Below, piece after piece: positions 1 to 12,399 of a stretch of DNA of 64,000 nt. The first letter of the stretch is position 1; every line of letters begins with the position of its first letter. The notes beneath the pieces were generated by a model, which saw only the letters and a list, made by a program, of their open reading frames with translations, had not been told where the DNA came from and did no database searches. The stretch comes from Daphnia carinata (lineage: Eukaryota > Arthropoda > Branchiopoda > Diplostraca > Daphniidae), in NCBI RefSeq assembly GCF_022539665.2, contig NC_081337.1, positions 124,001 through 188,000 on the forward strand, read 5' to 3'. Position numbers and translations under genes: made by a program.

Positions 1-1644
1 AATATAGTGTGATACAGTGAGTTTCAATATCTACATTCAAACAGCATCAAATATACGTGTATTCAATATGAATATAGTGTTATAGAATCAGTTTCATGAT
101 GTACATTCAAACAAGTATCAAATATACGTGTATTCAATGTGAATATAGTGTGATACAGTGAGTTTCAATATCTACATTCAAACAGCATCAAATATACGTG
201 TATTCAATGTGAATATAGTGTGATACAGTGAGTTTCAATATCTATATTCAAACAGCACCAAATATACGTGTATTCAATGTGAATATAGTGTGATACAGTG
301 AGTTTCAATATCTTTATTCAAACAGCACCAAATATACGTGTATTCAATGTGAATATAGTGTGATACAGTGAGTTTCAATTCTATATTCATCAAATATACG
401 TGTATTCATTGAGTTTTAACTACATTCAAATAGCATCAAATATACGTGTATTCAATGTGAATATAGTGTGATACAGTGAATTTCAATATCTACATTCAAA
501 CAGCATCAAATATACGTGTATTCAATGTGAATAAAGTGTGATACAGTGAGTTTCAATATCTATATTCAAACAGCACCAAATATACGTGTATTCAATGTGA
601 ATATAGTGTGATATAGAATCAGTTTCAATATCTACATTCAAACAGTATCAAATATACGTGTATTCAATGTGAATATAGTGTGATACAGTGAGTTTCAATA
701 TCTACATTCAAACAGCATCAAATATACGTGTATTCAATGTGAATATAGTGTGATACAGTGAGTTTCAATATCTACATTCAAACAGCATCATATACGTGTA
801 TTCAATGTGAATATAGTGTGATACAGTGAGTTTTAATATCTATATTCAAACAGCACCAAATATACGTGTATTCAATGTGAATATAGTGTGATACAGTGAG
901 TTTCAATATCTACATTCAAACAGCATCAAATATACGTGTTTTCAAGGTCAATATAGTGTGATACAGTGAGTTTCAATATCTACATTCAAACAGCATCAAA
1001 TATACGTGTATTCAATGTGAATATAGTGTTATAGAATCAGTTTCATGATGTACATTCAAACAGTATGAAATATACGTGTATTCAATGTGAATATAGTGTG
1101 ATACAGTGAGTTTCAATATCTGCATTCAAACAGCACCAAATATACGTGTATTCAATGTGAATATAGTGTGATACAGTGAGTTTCAATATCTTTATTCAAA
1201 CAGCATCAAATATACGTGTATTCAATGTGAATATAGTGTGATACAGTGAATTTCAATATCGACATTCAAACAGCATCAAATACACGTGTAATCAATGTGA
1301 ATATAGTGTTATAGAATCAGTTTCATGATGTACATTAAACAGTATCAAATATCATTCAATGTAATATTTTGAAGGGTTTAAACAGTATTATACTTCAATG
1401 TGAATATAGTGTGATACAGTATTTCTCTGCATTCAAACAGTAAATATACGTGTATTCAATGTGAATATAGTGTGATACTTGGTAGTTTCAATATCTTTAT
1501 TCAAACAGCATCAAATATACGTGTATTCAATGTGAATATAGTGTGATACAGTGAATTTCAATGTCGATTCAAACAGAAAATACGGTTTTTAATGTGACTA
1601 TATGTTAGTCAGTTTCCGATGTACTTAAACAGTATCAAATATAC
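1..1644. repeat. 70-bp satellite array, left block
   Basis: A tandem array with a 70-bp period, about 23 units, each carrying the words ATATACGTGTATTCAATG and TTCAAACAGCATCAAA. A minority monomer type has GTTATAGAATCAGTTTCATG in place of GTGATACAGTGAGTTTCAAT. Units become increasingly deleted and diverged from about 1340 to 1644, as expected at an array edge. The same satellite, in the same orientation, forms the larger block at 14660-19272. No coding potential is seen. Confidence 0.95.
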
Positions 1645-2734
1645 GTTATCAATTGCTGTGATACGTGTAATCTAGTCCATCATAACTTTTTTGTTTGAAT
1701 TTATATTTATATTTTTTTTGCATGATTACACGCATTATCTATTGCTTTACACAGCTCATGTATACAAGTTATATTTATTTTTACACAGTGTTTGATTTTT
1801 TGCCCTTGACCTTTCGTTAGTGGCGTTTCCAGTCCTAGTATCGCCCTCCCCCCTGGCTGATATCCTTTTTCCATGCGAATTCCCGGAGACGAGGGGCATG
1901 CTTTCCCCTAAGTACTCCTTAATACACTGATAAATAATAAAAAAATTATATATATATAATTTAAGACAAGCACATTTTTTAATAAAAAAAATATATGCCG
2001 CAAAACCATAAATAGAGACCTACGTGGCAAGAACGAAAATAATGAGTTCCGCTCGGATCATGGAAGGCATGCCAGTGTATTGTTATACAAAACTATCATG
2101 GCACGGCTTGTAAATAATGGAACACGAGGCAGCTCATCCATGTCAATATCGGCAATTCATACGATAAGTTTGTTTTTTTCGCTAGTTTATTCAGTTTATG
2201 CTTTCCTTTCATTTTTCGTTTTCTTAATGTTGATTTATCCCTTTTCTGTTGTTGTTCCTTTCTCTTTTCTTGTTCTTCGATGCGTTCAACCAACTTCTTT
2301 CTCGTTTGTGATGTTGATTTTATTCTCTTTCCTAATTGGTTTATCAAGCTCGCAATCAATTCCACATTTTTTTAAACCTATTGCGCTTATTATTCTTTTA
2401 TCTGTTAAAATACAGAAAAGTAAAATTAGTTGAAGGTCTATTTTTTTTTGTCGAAATCAAAGTTTTCCTTGGCATCTGTTATTTTTCTTTTGTTTGTTTA
2501 GTTTCCTCTTCTCCAACTTATCTAACTTCCGTTTAAGTTGAGTTTTCATTTTATCAGAGTCCTGCTTTTCCCCTGAAATTGGATGACATATGCTGGCTTG
2601 CCTTCCTTAAACAAAAAGATACATACAAAAAGAGACACATACATACCCTACTAGCCTTTGTCCGTCCCAGGGACATCCCATCTACGTCCTGGCTGGCCGA
2701 TCGGGACGTCCCATTCTGACGGCAGATGTACGTC
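1645..2734 (-). mobile_element. Partial copy of the long-inverted-repeat element (arm plus Lys-rich reading frame)
   Basis: This stretch is an inverted near-duplicate of 59816-60888. It starts at ACGTTATCAATTGCT, runs through the arm sequence (about 1690-1980), a Lys/Glu-rich reading frame on the minus strand (about 2096-2440), and a GGACGT-rich tail, and is then cut by the N gap. The reading frame ends in the same residues as the right-hand copy (LTWMSCLVFHYLQAVP) and is predicted coiled coil from its K/E/Q/R pattern. The two copies differ by small indels, including one in a poly-A run before the frame, so the frame is probably decayed in at least one copy. Its left edge abuts the 70-bp satellite directly. 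Confidence 0.75.
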
Positions 2735-2834
2735 NNNNNNNNNNNNNNNNNNNNNNNNNNNNNNNNNNNNNNNNNNNNNNNNNNNNNNNNNNNNNNNNNN
2801 NNNNNNNNNNNNNNNNNNNNNNNNNNNNNNNNNN
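2735..2834. other. Assembly gap (100 N)
   Basis: Exactly 100 N, the conventional placeholder for a gap of unknown size. It joins a transposon tail to the 268-bp satellite, so the true distance and order across it are not established. Confidence 0.99.
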
Positions 2835-5800
2835 TTATCATGTATTACTACACGCCAGCTGGTGGTGAGTTTTTACATTGGTTGTTCGCCAAACGCGATG
2901 GTTACCAGTCCAATATCCTTAACTATTTAAATCAAATATACTTGTAATTGTAGTGAACTATGTGTGTAAAATTCTAATGATTTCATTAAACACAGTCATT
3001 TTCGCATTGAAATCGTAAAAATTAATAAAATTCGTCAAAAACAGGTTGCCGATTCAAAGTTAAAAAGCATAGCCAAATACCGAATGTTCGAAGAACCAAG
3101 GTTTATCATGTTTTCTAAACGCCAGCTGGTGGTTGAGTTTTTACATTGGTTGTTCGCCAAACGCGATGGTTACCAGTCCAATATCCTTAACTATTTAAAT
3201 CAAATATACTTGTAATTGTAGTGAACTATGTGTGTAAAATTCTAATGATTTCATTAAACACAGTCATTTTCGCATTGAAATCGTAAAAATTAATAAAATT
3301 CGTCAAAAACAGGTTGCCGATTCAAAGTTAAAAAGCATAGCCAAATACCGAATGTTCGAAGAACCAAGGTTTATCATGTTTTCTAAACGCCAGCTGGTGG
3401 TTGAGTTTTTACATTGGTTGTTCGCCAAACGCGATGGTTACCAGTCCAATATCCTTAACTATTTAAATCAAATATACTTGTAATTGTAGTGAACTATGTG
3501 TGTAAAATTCTAATGATTTCATTAAACACAGTCATTTTCGCATTGAAATCGTAAAAATTAATAAAATTCGTCAAAAACAGGTTGCCGATTCAAAGTTAAA
3601 AAGCATAGCCAAATACCGTCGCCAAACGCGATGGTTACCAGTCCAATATCCTTAACTATTTAAATCAAATATACTTGTAATTGTAGTGAACTATGTGTGT
3701 AAAATTCTAATGATTTCATTAAACACAGTCATTTTCGCATTGAAATCGTAAAAATTAATAAAATTCGTCAAAAACAGGTTGCCGATTCAAAGTTAAAAAG
3801 CATAGCCAAATACCGAATGTTCGAAGAACCAAGGTTTATCATGTTTTCTAAACGCCAGCTGGTGGTTGAGTTTTTACATTGGTTGTTCGCCAAACGCGAT
3901 GGTTACCAGTCCAATATCCTTAACTATTTAAATCAAATATACTTGTAATTGTAGTGAACTATGTGTGTAAAATTCTAATGATTTCATTAAACACAGTCAT
4001 TTTCGCATTGAAATCGTAAAAATTAATAAAATTCGTCAAAACAGGTTGCCGATTCAAAGTTAAAAAGCATAGCCAAATACCGAATGTTCGAAGAACCAAG
4101 GTTTATCATGTTTACTAAACGCCAGCTGGTGGTGAGTTTTTACATTGGTTGTTCGCCAAACGCGATGGTTACCAGTCCAATATCCTTAACTATTTAAATC
4201 AAATATACTTGTAATTGTAGTGAACTATGTGTGTAAAATTCTAATGATTTCATTAAACACAGTCATTTTCGCATTGAAATCGTAAAAATTAATAAAATTC
4301 GTCAAAAACAGGTTGCCGATTCAAAGTTAAAAAGCATAGCCAAATACCGAATGTTTGAAGAACCAAGGTTTATCATGTATTACTAAACGCCAGCTGGTGG
4401 TGAGTTTTTACATTGGTTGTTCGCCAAACGCGATGGTTACCAGTCCAATATCCTTAACTATTTAAATCAAATATACTTGTAATTGTAGTGAACTATGTGT
4501 GTAAAATTCTAATGATTTCATTAAACACAGTCATTTTCGCATTGAAATCGTAAAAATTAATAAAATTCGTCAAAAACAGGTTGCCGATTCAAAGTAAGCA
4601 AGCATAGCCAAATACCGAATGTTCGAAGAACCAAGGTTTATCATGTTTTCTAAACGCCAGCTGGTGGTTGAGTTTTTACATTGGTTGTTCGCCAAACGCG
4701 ATGGTTACCAGTCCAATATCCTTAACTATTTAAATCAAATATACTTGTAATTGTAGTGAACTATGTGTGTAAAATTCTAATGATTTCATTAAACACAGTC
4801 ATTTTCGCATTGAAATCGTAAAAATTAATAAAATTCGTCAAAAACAGGTTGCCGATTCAAAGTTAAAAAGCATAGCCAAATACCGAATGTTTGAAGAACC
4901 AAGGTTTATCATGTATTACTAAACGCCAGCTGGTGGTGAGTTTTTACATTGGTTGTTCGCCAAACGCGATGGTTACCAGTCCAATATCCTTAACTATTTA
5001 AATCAAATATACTTGTAATTGTAGTGAACTATGTGTGTAAAACTCTAATGATTTCATTAAACACAGTCATTTTCGCATTGAAATCGTAAAAATTAATAAA
5101 ATTCGTCAAAAACAGGTTGCCGATTCAAAGTTAAAAAGCATAGCCAAATACCGAATGTTCGAAGAACCAAGGTTTATCATGTTTACTAAACGCCAGCTGG
5201 TGGTGAGTTTTTACATTGGTTGTTCGCCAAACGCGATGGTTACCAGTCCAATATCCTTAACTATTTAAATCAAATATACTTGTAATTGTAGTGAACTATG
5301 TGTGTAAAATTCTAATGATTTCATTAAACACAGTCATTTTCGCATTGAAATCGTAAAAATTAATAAAATTCGTCAAAAACAGGTTGCCGATTCAAAGTTA
5401 AAAAGCATAGCCAAATACCGAATGTTTGAAGAACCAAGGTTTATCATGTATTACTAAACGCCAGCTGGTGGTGAGTTTTTACATTGGTTGTTCGCCAAAC
5501 GCGATGGTTACCAGTCCAATATCCTTAACTATTTAAATCAAATATATGTACTTGTAATTGTAGTGAACTATGTGTGTAAAATTCTAATGATTTCATTAAA
5601 CACAGTCATTTTCGCATTGAAATCGTAAAAATTAATAAAATTCGTCAAAAACAGGTTGCCGATTCAAAGTTAAAAAGCATAGCCAAATACCGAATGTTCG
5701 AAGAACCAAGGTTTATCATGTTTTCTAAACGCCAGCTGGTGGTTGAGTTTTTACATTGGTTGTTCGCCAAACGCGATGGTTACCAGTCCAATATCCTTAA

Positions 5801-8659
5801 CTATTTAAATCAAATATACTTGTAATTGTAGTGAACTATGTGTGTAAAATTCTAATGATTTCATTAAACACAGTCATTTTCGCATTGAAATCGTAAAAAT
5901 TAATAAAATTCGTCAAAAACAGGTTGCCGATTCAAAGTTAAAAAGCATAGCCAAATACCGAATGTTCGAAGAACCAAGGTTTATCATGTTTTCTAAACGC
6001 CAGCTGGTGGTTGAGTTTTTACATTGGTTGTTCGCCAAACGCGATGGTTACCAGTCCAATATCCTTAACTATTTAAATCAAATATACTTGTAATTGTAGT
6101 GAACTATGTGTGTAAAATTCTAATGATTTCATTAAACACAGTCATTTTCGCATTGAAATCGTAAAAATTAATAAAATTCGTCAAAAACAGGTTGCCGATT
6201 CAAAGTTAAAAAGCATAGCCAAATACCGAATGTTCGAAGAACCAAGGTTTATCATGTTTTACTAAACGCCAGCTGGTGGTGAGTTTTTACATTGGTTGTT
6301 CGCCAAACGCGATGGTTACCAGTCCAATATCCTTAACTATTTAAATCAAATATACTTGTAATTGTAGTGAACTATGTGTGTAAAATTCTAATGATTTCAT
6401 TAAACACAGTCATTTTCGCATTGAAATCGTAAAAATTAATAAAATTCGTCAAAAACAGGTTGCCGATTCAAAGTTAAAAAGCATAGCCAAATACCGAATG
6501 TTCGAAGAACCAAGGTTTATCATGTTTTCTAAACGCCAGCTGGTGGTTGAGTTTTTACATTGGTTGTTCGCCAAACGCGATGGTTACCAGTCCAATATCC
6601 TTAACTATTTAAATCAAATATACTTGTAATTGTAGTGAACTATGTGTGTAAAATTCTAATGATTTCATTAAACACAGTCATTTTCGCATTGAAATCGTAA
6701 AAATTAATAAAATTCGTCAAAAACAGGTTGCCGATTCAAAGTTAAAAAGCATAGCCAAATACCGAATGTTTGAAGAACCAAGGTTTATCATGTATTACTA
6801 AACGCCAGCTGGTGGTGAGTTTTTACATTGGTTGTTCGCCAAACGCGATGGTTACCAGTCCAATATCCTTAACTATTTAAATCAAATATACTTGTAATTG
6901 TAGTGAACTATGTGTGTAAAATTCTAATGATTTCATTAAACACAGTCATTTTCGCATTGAAATCGTAAAAATTAATAAAATTCGTCAAGAACAGGTTGCC
7001 GATTCAAAGTAAGCAAGCATAGCCAAATACCGAATGTTCGAAGAACCAAGGTCTATCATGTTTTCTAAACGCCAGCTGGTGGTTGAGTTTTTACATTGGT
7101 TGTTCGCCAAACGCGATGGTTACCAGTCCAATATCCTTAACTATTTAAATCAAATATACTTGTAATTGTAGTGAACTATGTGTGTAAAATTCTAATGATT
7201 TCATTAAACACAGTCATTTTCGCATTGAAATCGTAAAAATTAATAAAATTCGTCAAAAACAGGTTGCCGATTCAAAGTTAAAAAGCATAGCCAAATACCG
7301 AATGTTCGAAGAACCAAGGTTTATCATGTTTTCTAAACGCCAGCTGGTGGTTGAGTTTTTACATTGGTTGTTCGCCAAACGCGATGGTTACCAGTCCAAT
7401 ATCCTTAACTATTTAAATCAAATATACTTGTAATTGTAGTGAACTATGTGTGTAAAATTCTAATGATTTCATTAAACACAGTCATTTTCGCATTGAAATC
7501 GTAAAAATTAATAAAATTCGTCAAAAACAGGTTGCCGATTCAAAGTTAAGAAGCATAGCCAAATACCGAATGTTCGAAGAACCAAGGTTTATCATGTTTT
7601 CTAAACGCCAGCTGGTGGTTGAGTTTTTACATTGGTTGTTCGCCAAACGCGATGGTTACCAGTCCAATATCCTTAACTATTTAAATCAAATATACTTGTA
7701 ATTGTAGTGAACTATGTGTGTAAAATTCTAATGATTTCATTAAACACAGTCATTTTCGCATTGAAATCGTAAAAATTAATAAAATTCGTCAAAAACAGGT
7801 TGCCGATTCAAAGTTAAAAAGCATAGCCAAATACCGAATGTTTGAAGAACCAAGGTTTATCATGTTTACTAAACGCCAGCTGGTGGTGAGTTTTTACATT
7901 GGTTGTTCGCCAAACGCGATGGTTACCAGTCCAATATCCTTAACTATTTAAATCAAATATACTTGTAATTGTAGTGAACTATGTGTGTAAAATTCTAATG
8001 ATTTCATTAAACACAGTCATTTTCGCATTGAAATCGTAAAAATTAATAAATTCGTCAAAAACAGGTTGCCGATTCAAAGTTAAAAAGCATAGCCAAATAC
8101 CGAATGTTCGAAGAACCAAGGTTTATCATGTTTTCTAAACGCCAGCTGGTGGTTGAGTTTTTACATTGGTTGTTCGCCAAACGCGATGGTTACCAGTCCA
8201 ATATCCTTAACTATTTAAATCAAATATACTTGTAATTGTAGTGAACTATGTGTGTAAAATTCTAATGATTTCATTAAACACAGTCATTTTCGCATTGAAA
8301 TCGTAAAAATTAATAAAATTCGTCAAAAACAGGTTGCCGATTCAAAGTTAAAAAGCATAGCCAAATACCGAATGTTTGAAGAACCAAGGTTTATCATGTA
8401 TTACTACACGCCAGCTGGTGGTGAGTTTTTACATTGGTTGTTCGCCAAACGCGATGGTTACCAGTCCAATATCCTTAACTATTTAAATCAAATATACTTG
8501 TAATTGTAGAGTCATTTTCGCATTGAAATCGTAAAAATTAATAAAATTCGTCAAAAACAGGTTGCCGATTCAAAGTAAGCAAGCATAGCCAAATACCGAA
8601 TGTTCGAAGAACCAAGGTTTATCATGTTTTCTAAACGCCAGCTGGTGGTTGAGTTTTTA
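2835..8659. repeat. 268-bp satellite array
   Basis: About 22 tandem units of roughly 268 bp at very high identity. Each unit contains GCCAGCTGGTGG, GTTCGCCAAACGCGATGG and ATTTAAATCAAATATACTTG. Two units carry internal deletions: one near 3618 joins ATACC directly to GTCGCCAAACG, and one near 8508 joins GTAATTGTAG to AGTCATTTTCG. Variant sites (TTTTCTAAAC / TTTACTAAAC / TATTACTAAAC, and GTTCGAAG / GTTTGAAG) are shared between non-adjacent units. The array ends within GGTTGAGTTTTTATTCAGG at about 8660. There are no genes. Confidence 0.96.
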
Positions 8660-8757
8660 TTCAGGTGAGAAATTTCTTTGTATTAACATACACAACAATA
8701 ACATTCAACAGGTCTCTTGGTAGTTTGGAAGACAAATAAAAAAAAATCATTATTACA

Positions 8758-10020
8758 TTAAATCCCCCTTACATTATTATTTTTTTCTTTATCCTTGCAA
8801 TGGCGCAGCAAAGCCTGGATCACCTTGATGGCATCTTGCTCGGTAATTATTGGTTGAGTCCTTTTAGCGGCCACTAAAATGGAAAATATTACATACTATA
8901 AAAATTAATTACTTTTATTTCTCCTACTTATGATGGATTTTCCGATGTTCGTCTCGGAGAGGCACTCATTTCCTCTCTGTCCAAACCAGCTAAAATGCCT
9001 CCCTACATCCTTAGTGAACACTCGCCGTGTAATGAGCCGAATGATGGTTTTTGGTTCGTGACCACCAATTCCGATTAGATGATTGTTCTAAAACATAAAT
9101 TTGCAATAATTAAACGAACGTATTAATAAGTATTAGAAAAATATTTACCAAGCATTTTTTAATCCAAGGTTTTTTCAGTTCTTCGTTAAAATTCTTAAAA
9201 TCCTCCATTGTTGTGAGAGGAAGAGATTCCAAAAATTCTTCGTTTTGATCGTTTTCCACATCCTTTTGTTTGATAGCCGACTCGATGTTATGTAGTCGGT
9301 CAAGCACGGCGATTCCTAGAGAGCTTTGGTCTCGTAATTCATGGGAAAGAGACACTATCCCTCGATGTACAAATTCATCGGGGGATTCTACATTACAAAA
9401 AAATGGCTTTTAAGTTAAAGACAGAAATAAAAAAACAGAAAAACACATACCACCGTGATGTTTAGAAATTCTGTGGCGTCTGTTATTTGCTCCGTTCCCA
9501 GTCGACACCAACAAGGGGCTGTTTGTCAAATTATCTGATGAATTTTCATTTCCCCTGTAGCCTACAAAATAAACAACAAAACAAAAATTGAAATTCCAAA
9601 ATAAAAACAGAATGTTAAAGTTAGAATAGTTAATATTACCTTTTTTCTTTCTCAACTCTTTTTCGTGGCTGCTATAGAAATTCTTTTCATTACCATCAAT
9701 TATTAAAGGTGGAAACTCGCTTAATGAGGATGCAGATCGACGAACTGGTGTGCCTTATTAAAAAAAACAAAGTAAGTTTAAGACTGAAGAGGAATTGGTA
9801 GGAATATGGATTAAAAAGTTTTTTTGTTTTCTCTGTTATGTGAATTTAAATTTGTAATTACCAATAGAAGACGAAAGGAACAATGAAGATGGAGGAGGAG
9901 GAGGTGGTGGGGACTCGTCTTCCGACTCATCACTCAAAATTTGAACGGAAGTTTTTTTCAATGAGGGTTTTGTTCGGGCTAAACTGCTATTATCAAAAAT
10001 GTGTTTAACTTTCCTGGCGC
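8758..10020 (-). CDS. DUF4806-domain protein, multi-exon
   Basis: Exons read on the minus strand: about 10020-9862 (5' limit unclear), 9753-9640, 9561-9451, 9387-9149, 9087-8928, 8873-8758. All five introns have GT-AG borders and joined phases agree, ending at TAA 8760-8758. The N-terminal part is basic, then has an acidic SDESEDES stretch followed by eight prolines. The C-terminal half has LPLTTMEDFKNFNEELK, then GIGGHEPKTIIRLITRRVF and HFSWFGQRG, the layout I associate with DUF4806 proteins, which are expanded in arthropods and have no established biochemical role. The start codon cannot be placed: upstream sequence is A-rich and partly duplicated. It lies 100 bp from the 268-bp satellite. 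It may be a host gene or a transposon-associated gene; no break is visible in the part that can be read. Confidence 0.6.
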
Positions 10021-10109
10021 TCCTACTGCGTTTTTCCTTCGGATCGAAGAAAAAGAAGAAAAGTCGCTTGAAAAAACACCGTGAGAACACCCGCAAAAAA
10101 AAAGAAAAG

Positions 10110-10610
10110 AAAATGATTAACCGATCTTGCATAAGCAAATCAATTGCCAAAAAAGTAGTAATAAACGGCAAAGATATGAAGCCGTCAGAAAAAAAGGTTC
10201 AAAAACGTGAAAACGAAAAGAAAAGGAAAGAAAAAAAATTAATCTTATCACGCAAAAGCAAAATCTTTTGCCAAAAGAGTGATAAAAAACGGAAAAGCTG
10301 TTCAAGCGCCATAAAAAACGGTTAAAAACTTCGTTGTATAAAGCGCCCTACCATCACTCGCGAAATAAAAGAAACTTAAGTAACGAATAAGGCCAAAAAT
10401 GATTAATTGATCTTGCATAAGCAAACATCAATTGCCAAAAAAGTAGTATAAACGGCAAAGATATGAAGCCGCCGGAAAAAAAAGTTTCAAAAATGTGCTT
10501 ATCACGCAAAAGCAAAATCATTTGCCAAAAGAGTGATAAAAAACGGAAAAGCTTTTCAAGCGCCAAAAAAACTGTTAAAAATTTCGTTGTTAAAGCGCAC
10601 TACCAGCACT
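10110..10610. repeat. Tandem duplication, about 280-bp unit, A-rich
   Basis: Two adjacent copies (about 10110-10350 and 10395-10610) share GATCTTGCATAAGCAAA, CAATTGCCAAAAAAGTAGTA, GGCAAAGATATGAAGCCG and ATCACGCAAAAGCAAAATC in the same order, with small indels. The sequence is A-rich and gives long Lys-rich frames that are not conserved between the copies, so I read it as a noncoding duplication. From 10611 to 10884 there is A-rich sequence with no recognisable feature. Confidence 0.75.
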
Positions 10611-10884
10611 CGCGAAAAAAAAAAGAAATTTAAGTAAAGAATAAGGACAAAAAAAATGAAGAAAGAACTTAAGCATTAGAACGGCCTGAGGAAACAGTTT
10701 AAAAAATTGCCAGGCAAAGCCCCCTGCCAAAATCAACAAAGAAGAAAAAGAAAAGAAAAAATTTAATTAGTAAGACGTAAGTAAAGTCCAGTTGAAAAAC
10801 CATAAAAAGAAAGTGAAAGTTGTGTGAAGAAAGAAGGCAATTCATTGCATTTGAAAAAGTAGCATAAAAAATTTCCATATATAA

Positions 10885-11660
10885 TTAAAGGACTAACGCA
10901 ATTATTTCTAATCCTAGTCGGCCTATGTCCCGACTAAGATATTCATCTAACTGAAGGTCCACTGACCATGGCCAGACAATTGGTTTCACGACGACACTGT
11001 GAAACCAATCCCGATACCTGTGCCCATTGAGGTGACAAGTCTCAATGCCCTTAAACTTATAGTAACAATGCCAGCACTCGAACCGTTGCCTATCCGTTCC
11101 GAGCCTGATACACTGTGTCCGGGAGCGGCCCAGCACTAGTTAAATGAAAAATTGACTTACGGTTTGCGAATCCATTTTTATCCAAAATAGTAGGAAGACT
11201 ACGCAGCTGGGCAGAAACACAGCGGTCCGCTGGGCAGCAACAGAGGGGGCCGCTGGACAGGAACAGAGCGGGCCGCTGGACAGGAACAGAGCGGGCCGCT
11301 GGACAGGAACAGAGCGGGCCGCTGGACAGGAACAGAACAGAGCGGGCCGCTGGACAGGATCGAGAGAAGCACTTTTTTTACAGCACTGAAAGTATTCCGG
11401 AACGGCACAGCACACAGAGTAAGAGAAGCACTAATAGAAGCACTGTTAACGAAGAAAGTCACAAACGCCAAATTCACTAGTTAGTTTAGTTTTTGGTTAG
11501 TTTGCACGGAAACGCAGACCAGACACAGCACAAACAATAACCTGTTCCGTCAACAACTAAACGACGACTGGCAAAAACGCTGAATCAGCATGCGAAAATT
11601 TGGAAAGTCAGAACTACCATTTTTTATTATTTCAGCTCTCTTTCCCTAAACACCAGGGAA
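10885..11660 (-). repeat. Dispersed repeat, longer of two copies in the window
   Basis: Read on minus, it begins GTGTTTAGGGAAAGA (about 11650), carries a CAG-rich minisatellite, an ATGGA(T/A)TCGCAAACCGTAAG word, and then TAGTGCTGGGCCG and GGAACGGATAGGCAACGGT. The same blocks in the same order occur on plus at 44447-44870. This copy continues further to about 10885 and has an 80-residue frame rich in Cys and His (RFECWHCYYKFKGIETCH followed by GHRY), which could be a small zinc-binding module; I cannot name the family. No terminal inverted repeat or target duplication was found. Confidence 0.6.
11222..11360. repeat. 23-bp GC-rich minisatellite
   Basis: About five to six copies of a 23-bp unit containing CGCTGGACAGGAACAGAGCG, with starts at 11251, 11274, 11297 and 11320 and one spacing of 28 caused by an extra ACAGA. 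It is strikingly GC-rich against AT-rich surroundings. It lies inside the dispersed repeat 10885-11660; the other copy (44447-44870) has the same kind of sequence but is not expanded. Confidence 0.85.
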
Positions 11661-11954
11661 TGGTTACATCTAAAATATCCTTTTATATAATAACTTTGAT
11701 TATTGAAGCTTGAGTATTGCGTTTTTTTACAAGTATATAGTTTAAACATTATTGTAAGTTTTTAAAGCCCGTTTAAATAATAATTTTGAATTATTTAAAA
11801 AACAGCAAAAAAAATCTGGCACACATTGTGTTACTAATGCTTAATGCTAAATTCCAATTCAGTTGACGTCTGCTCGAGTGAGACACCAGAATCAGGCAAG
11901 TTTACATTTACTGTAGTTTATTTTGGTTAATATTACATTTTTTCTTATATTTAG
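11661..11954. other. AT-rich stretch without a recognisable gene
   Basis: About 290 bp between the dispersed repeat and the XRN1-like piece. It ends in a usable splice acceptor (TATTTAG at 11954). No other feature is seen. Confidence 0.5.
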
Positions 11955-12228
11955 ATATCAGAGATCGACAATTTATACTTAGAGATGAATGGGATTATTT
12001 ACCACTACTATCTTCCAAATGATGAAGAAGTTCACTTCAGAATTGTCATTGAAAAAGTATTTTTAAACATTGTGCATTATTTGGAGGTAACGTTCCATTC
12101 AATATGCCTGTATTAATATCATTTTAAAATACCTTTTAAAGCTGTTTGGTTTAATTAGGGCCCAAAAGATATTTTGTATTCCTATTATTGATGTTGTGGC
12201 TCCCCGAGCCAAAATAATCCCAAAATGA
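11955..12228 (+). pseudogene. XRN1-type 5'-3' exoribonuclease fragment
   Basis: Two exon-like pieces, 11955-12086 and 12142-12228, separated by a 55-bp GT-AG intron in matching phase. The first reads SEIDNLYLEMNGIIYHYYLP and continues NDEEVHFRI...HYLE; the second reads LFGLIRAQKIF...VAPRAK. In XRN1/Pacman these correspond to an N-terminal part of the nuclease domain (IDNLYLDMNGII, NDDDVHFRI, VDGVAPRAK), roughly residues 30-100 by recall. The reading frame stops at TGA 12226-12228, just after VAPRAK, and the remaining >1,000 residues are not present nearby. Retained introns argue against retroposition and for a copied genomic piece. Functionally it would be dead: most of the catalytic domain is missing. 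Confidence 0.75.
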
Positions 12229-12399
12229 AGCAGAAATTTGCACTCCACACAATTGGTGAGTTCAACGAACAGTTTCATTAACATATACGTTTCAGTAAAT
12301 ACTTACTTGTTCTTTTTTAAGGTATCGATGGGATTCTTGGTGGTAAATGGTTACCTAATATTCCTCGTTTTCATCAAACAACTCAAACAATTCTTGGAA

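Noticed and set aside
1-1700. Telomeric repeat
   Set aside because: No TTAGG or similar short telomere unit anywhere; the period is 70 bp.
2554-2947. Frames spanning the N gap
   Set aside because: They exist only because N codons contain no stops.
2835-8659. Regular repeats that might suggest a CRISPR array
   Set aside because: Units are 268 bp with no unique spacers and lie in a eukaryotic genome; the same applies to the 70-bp arrays. These are satellites.
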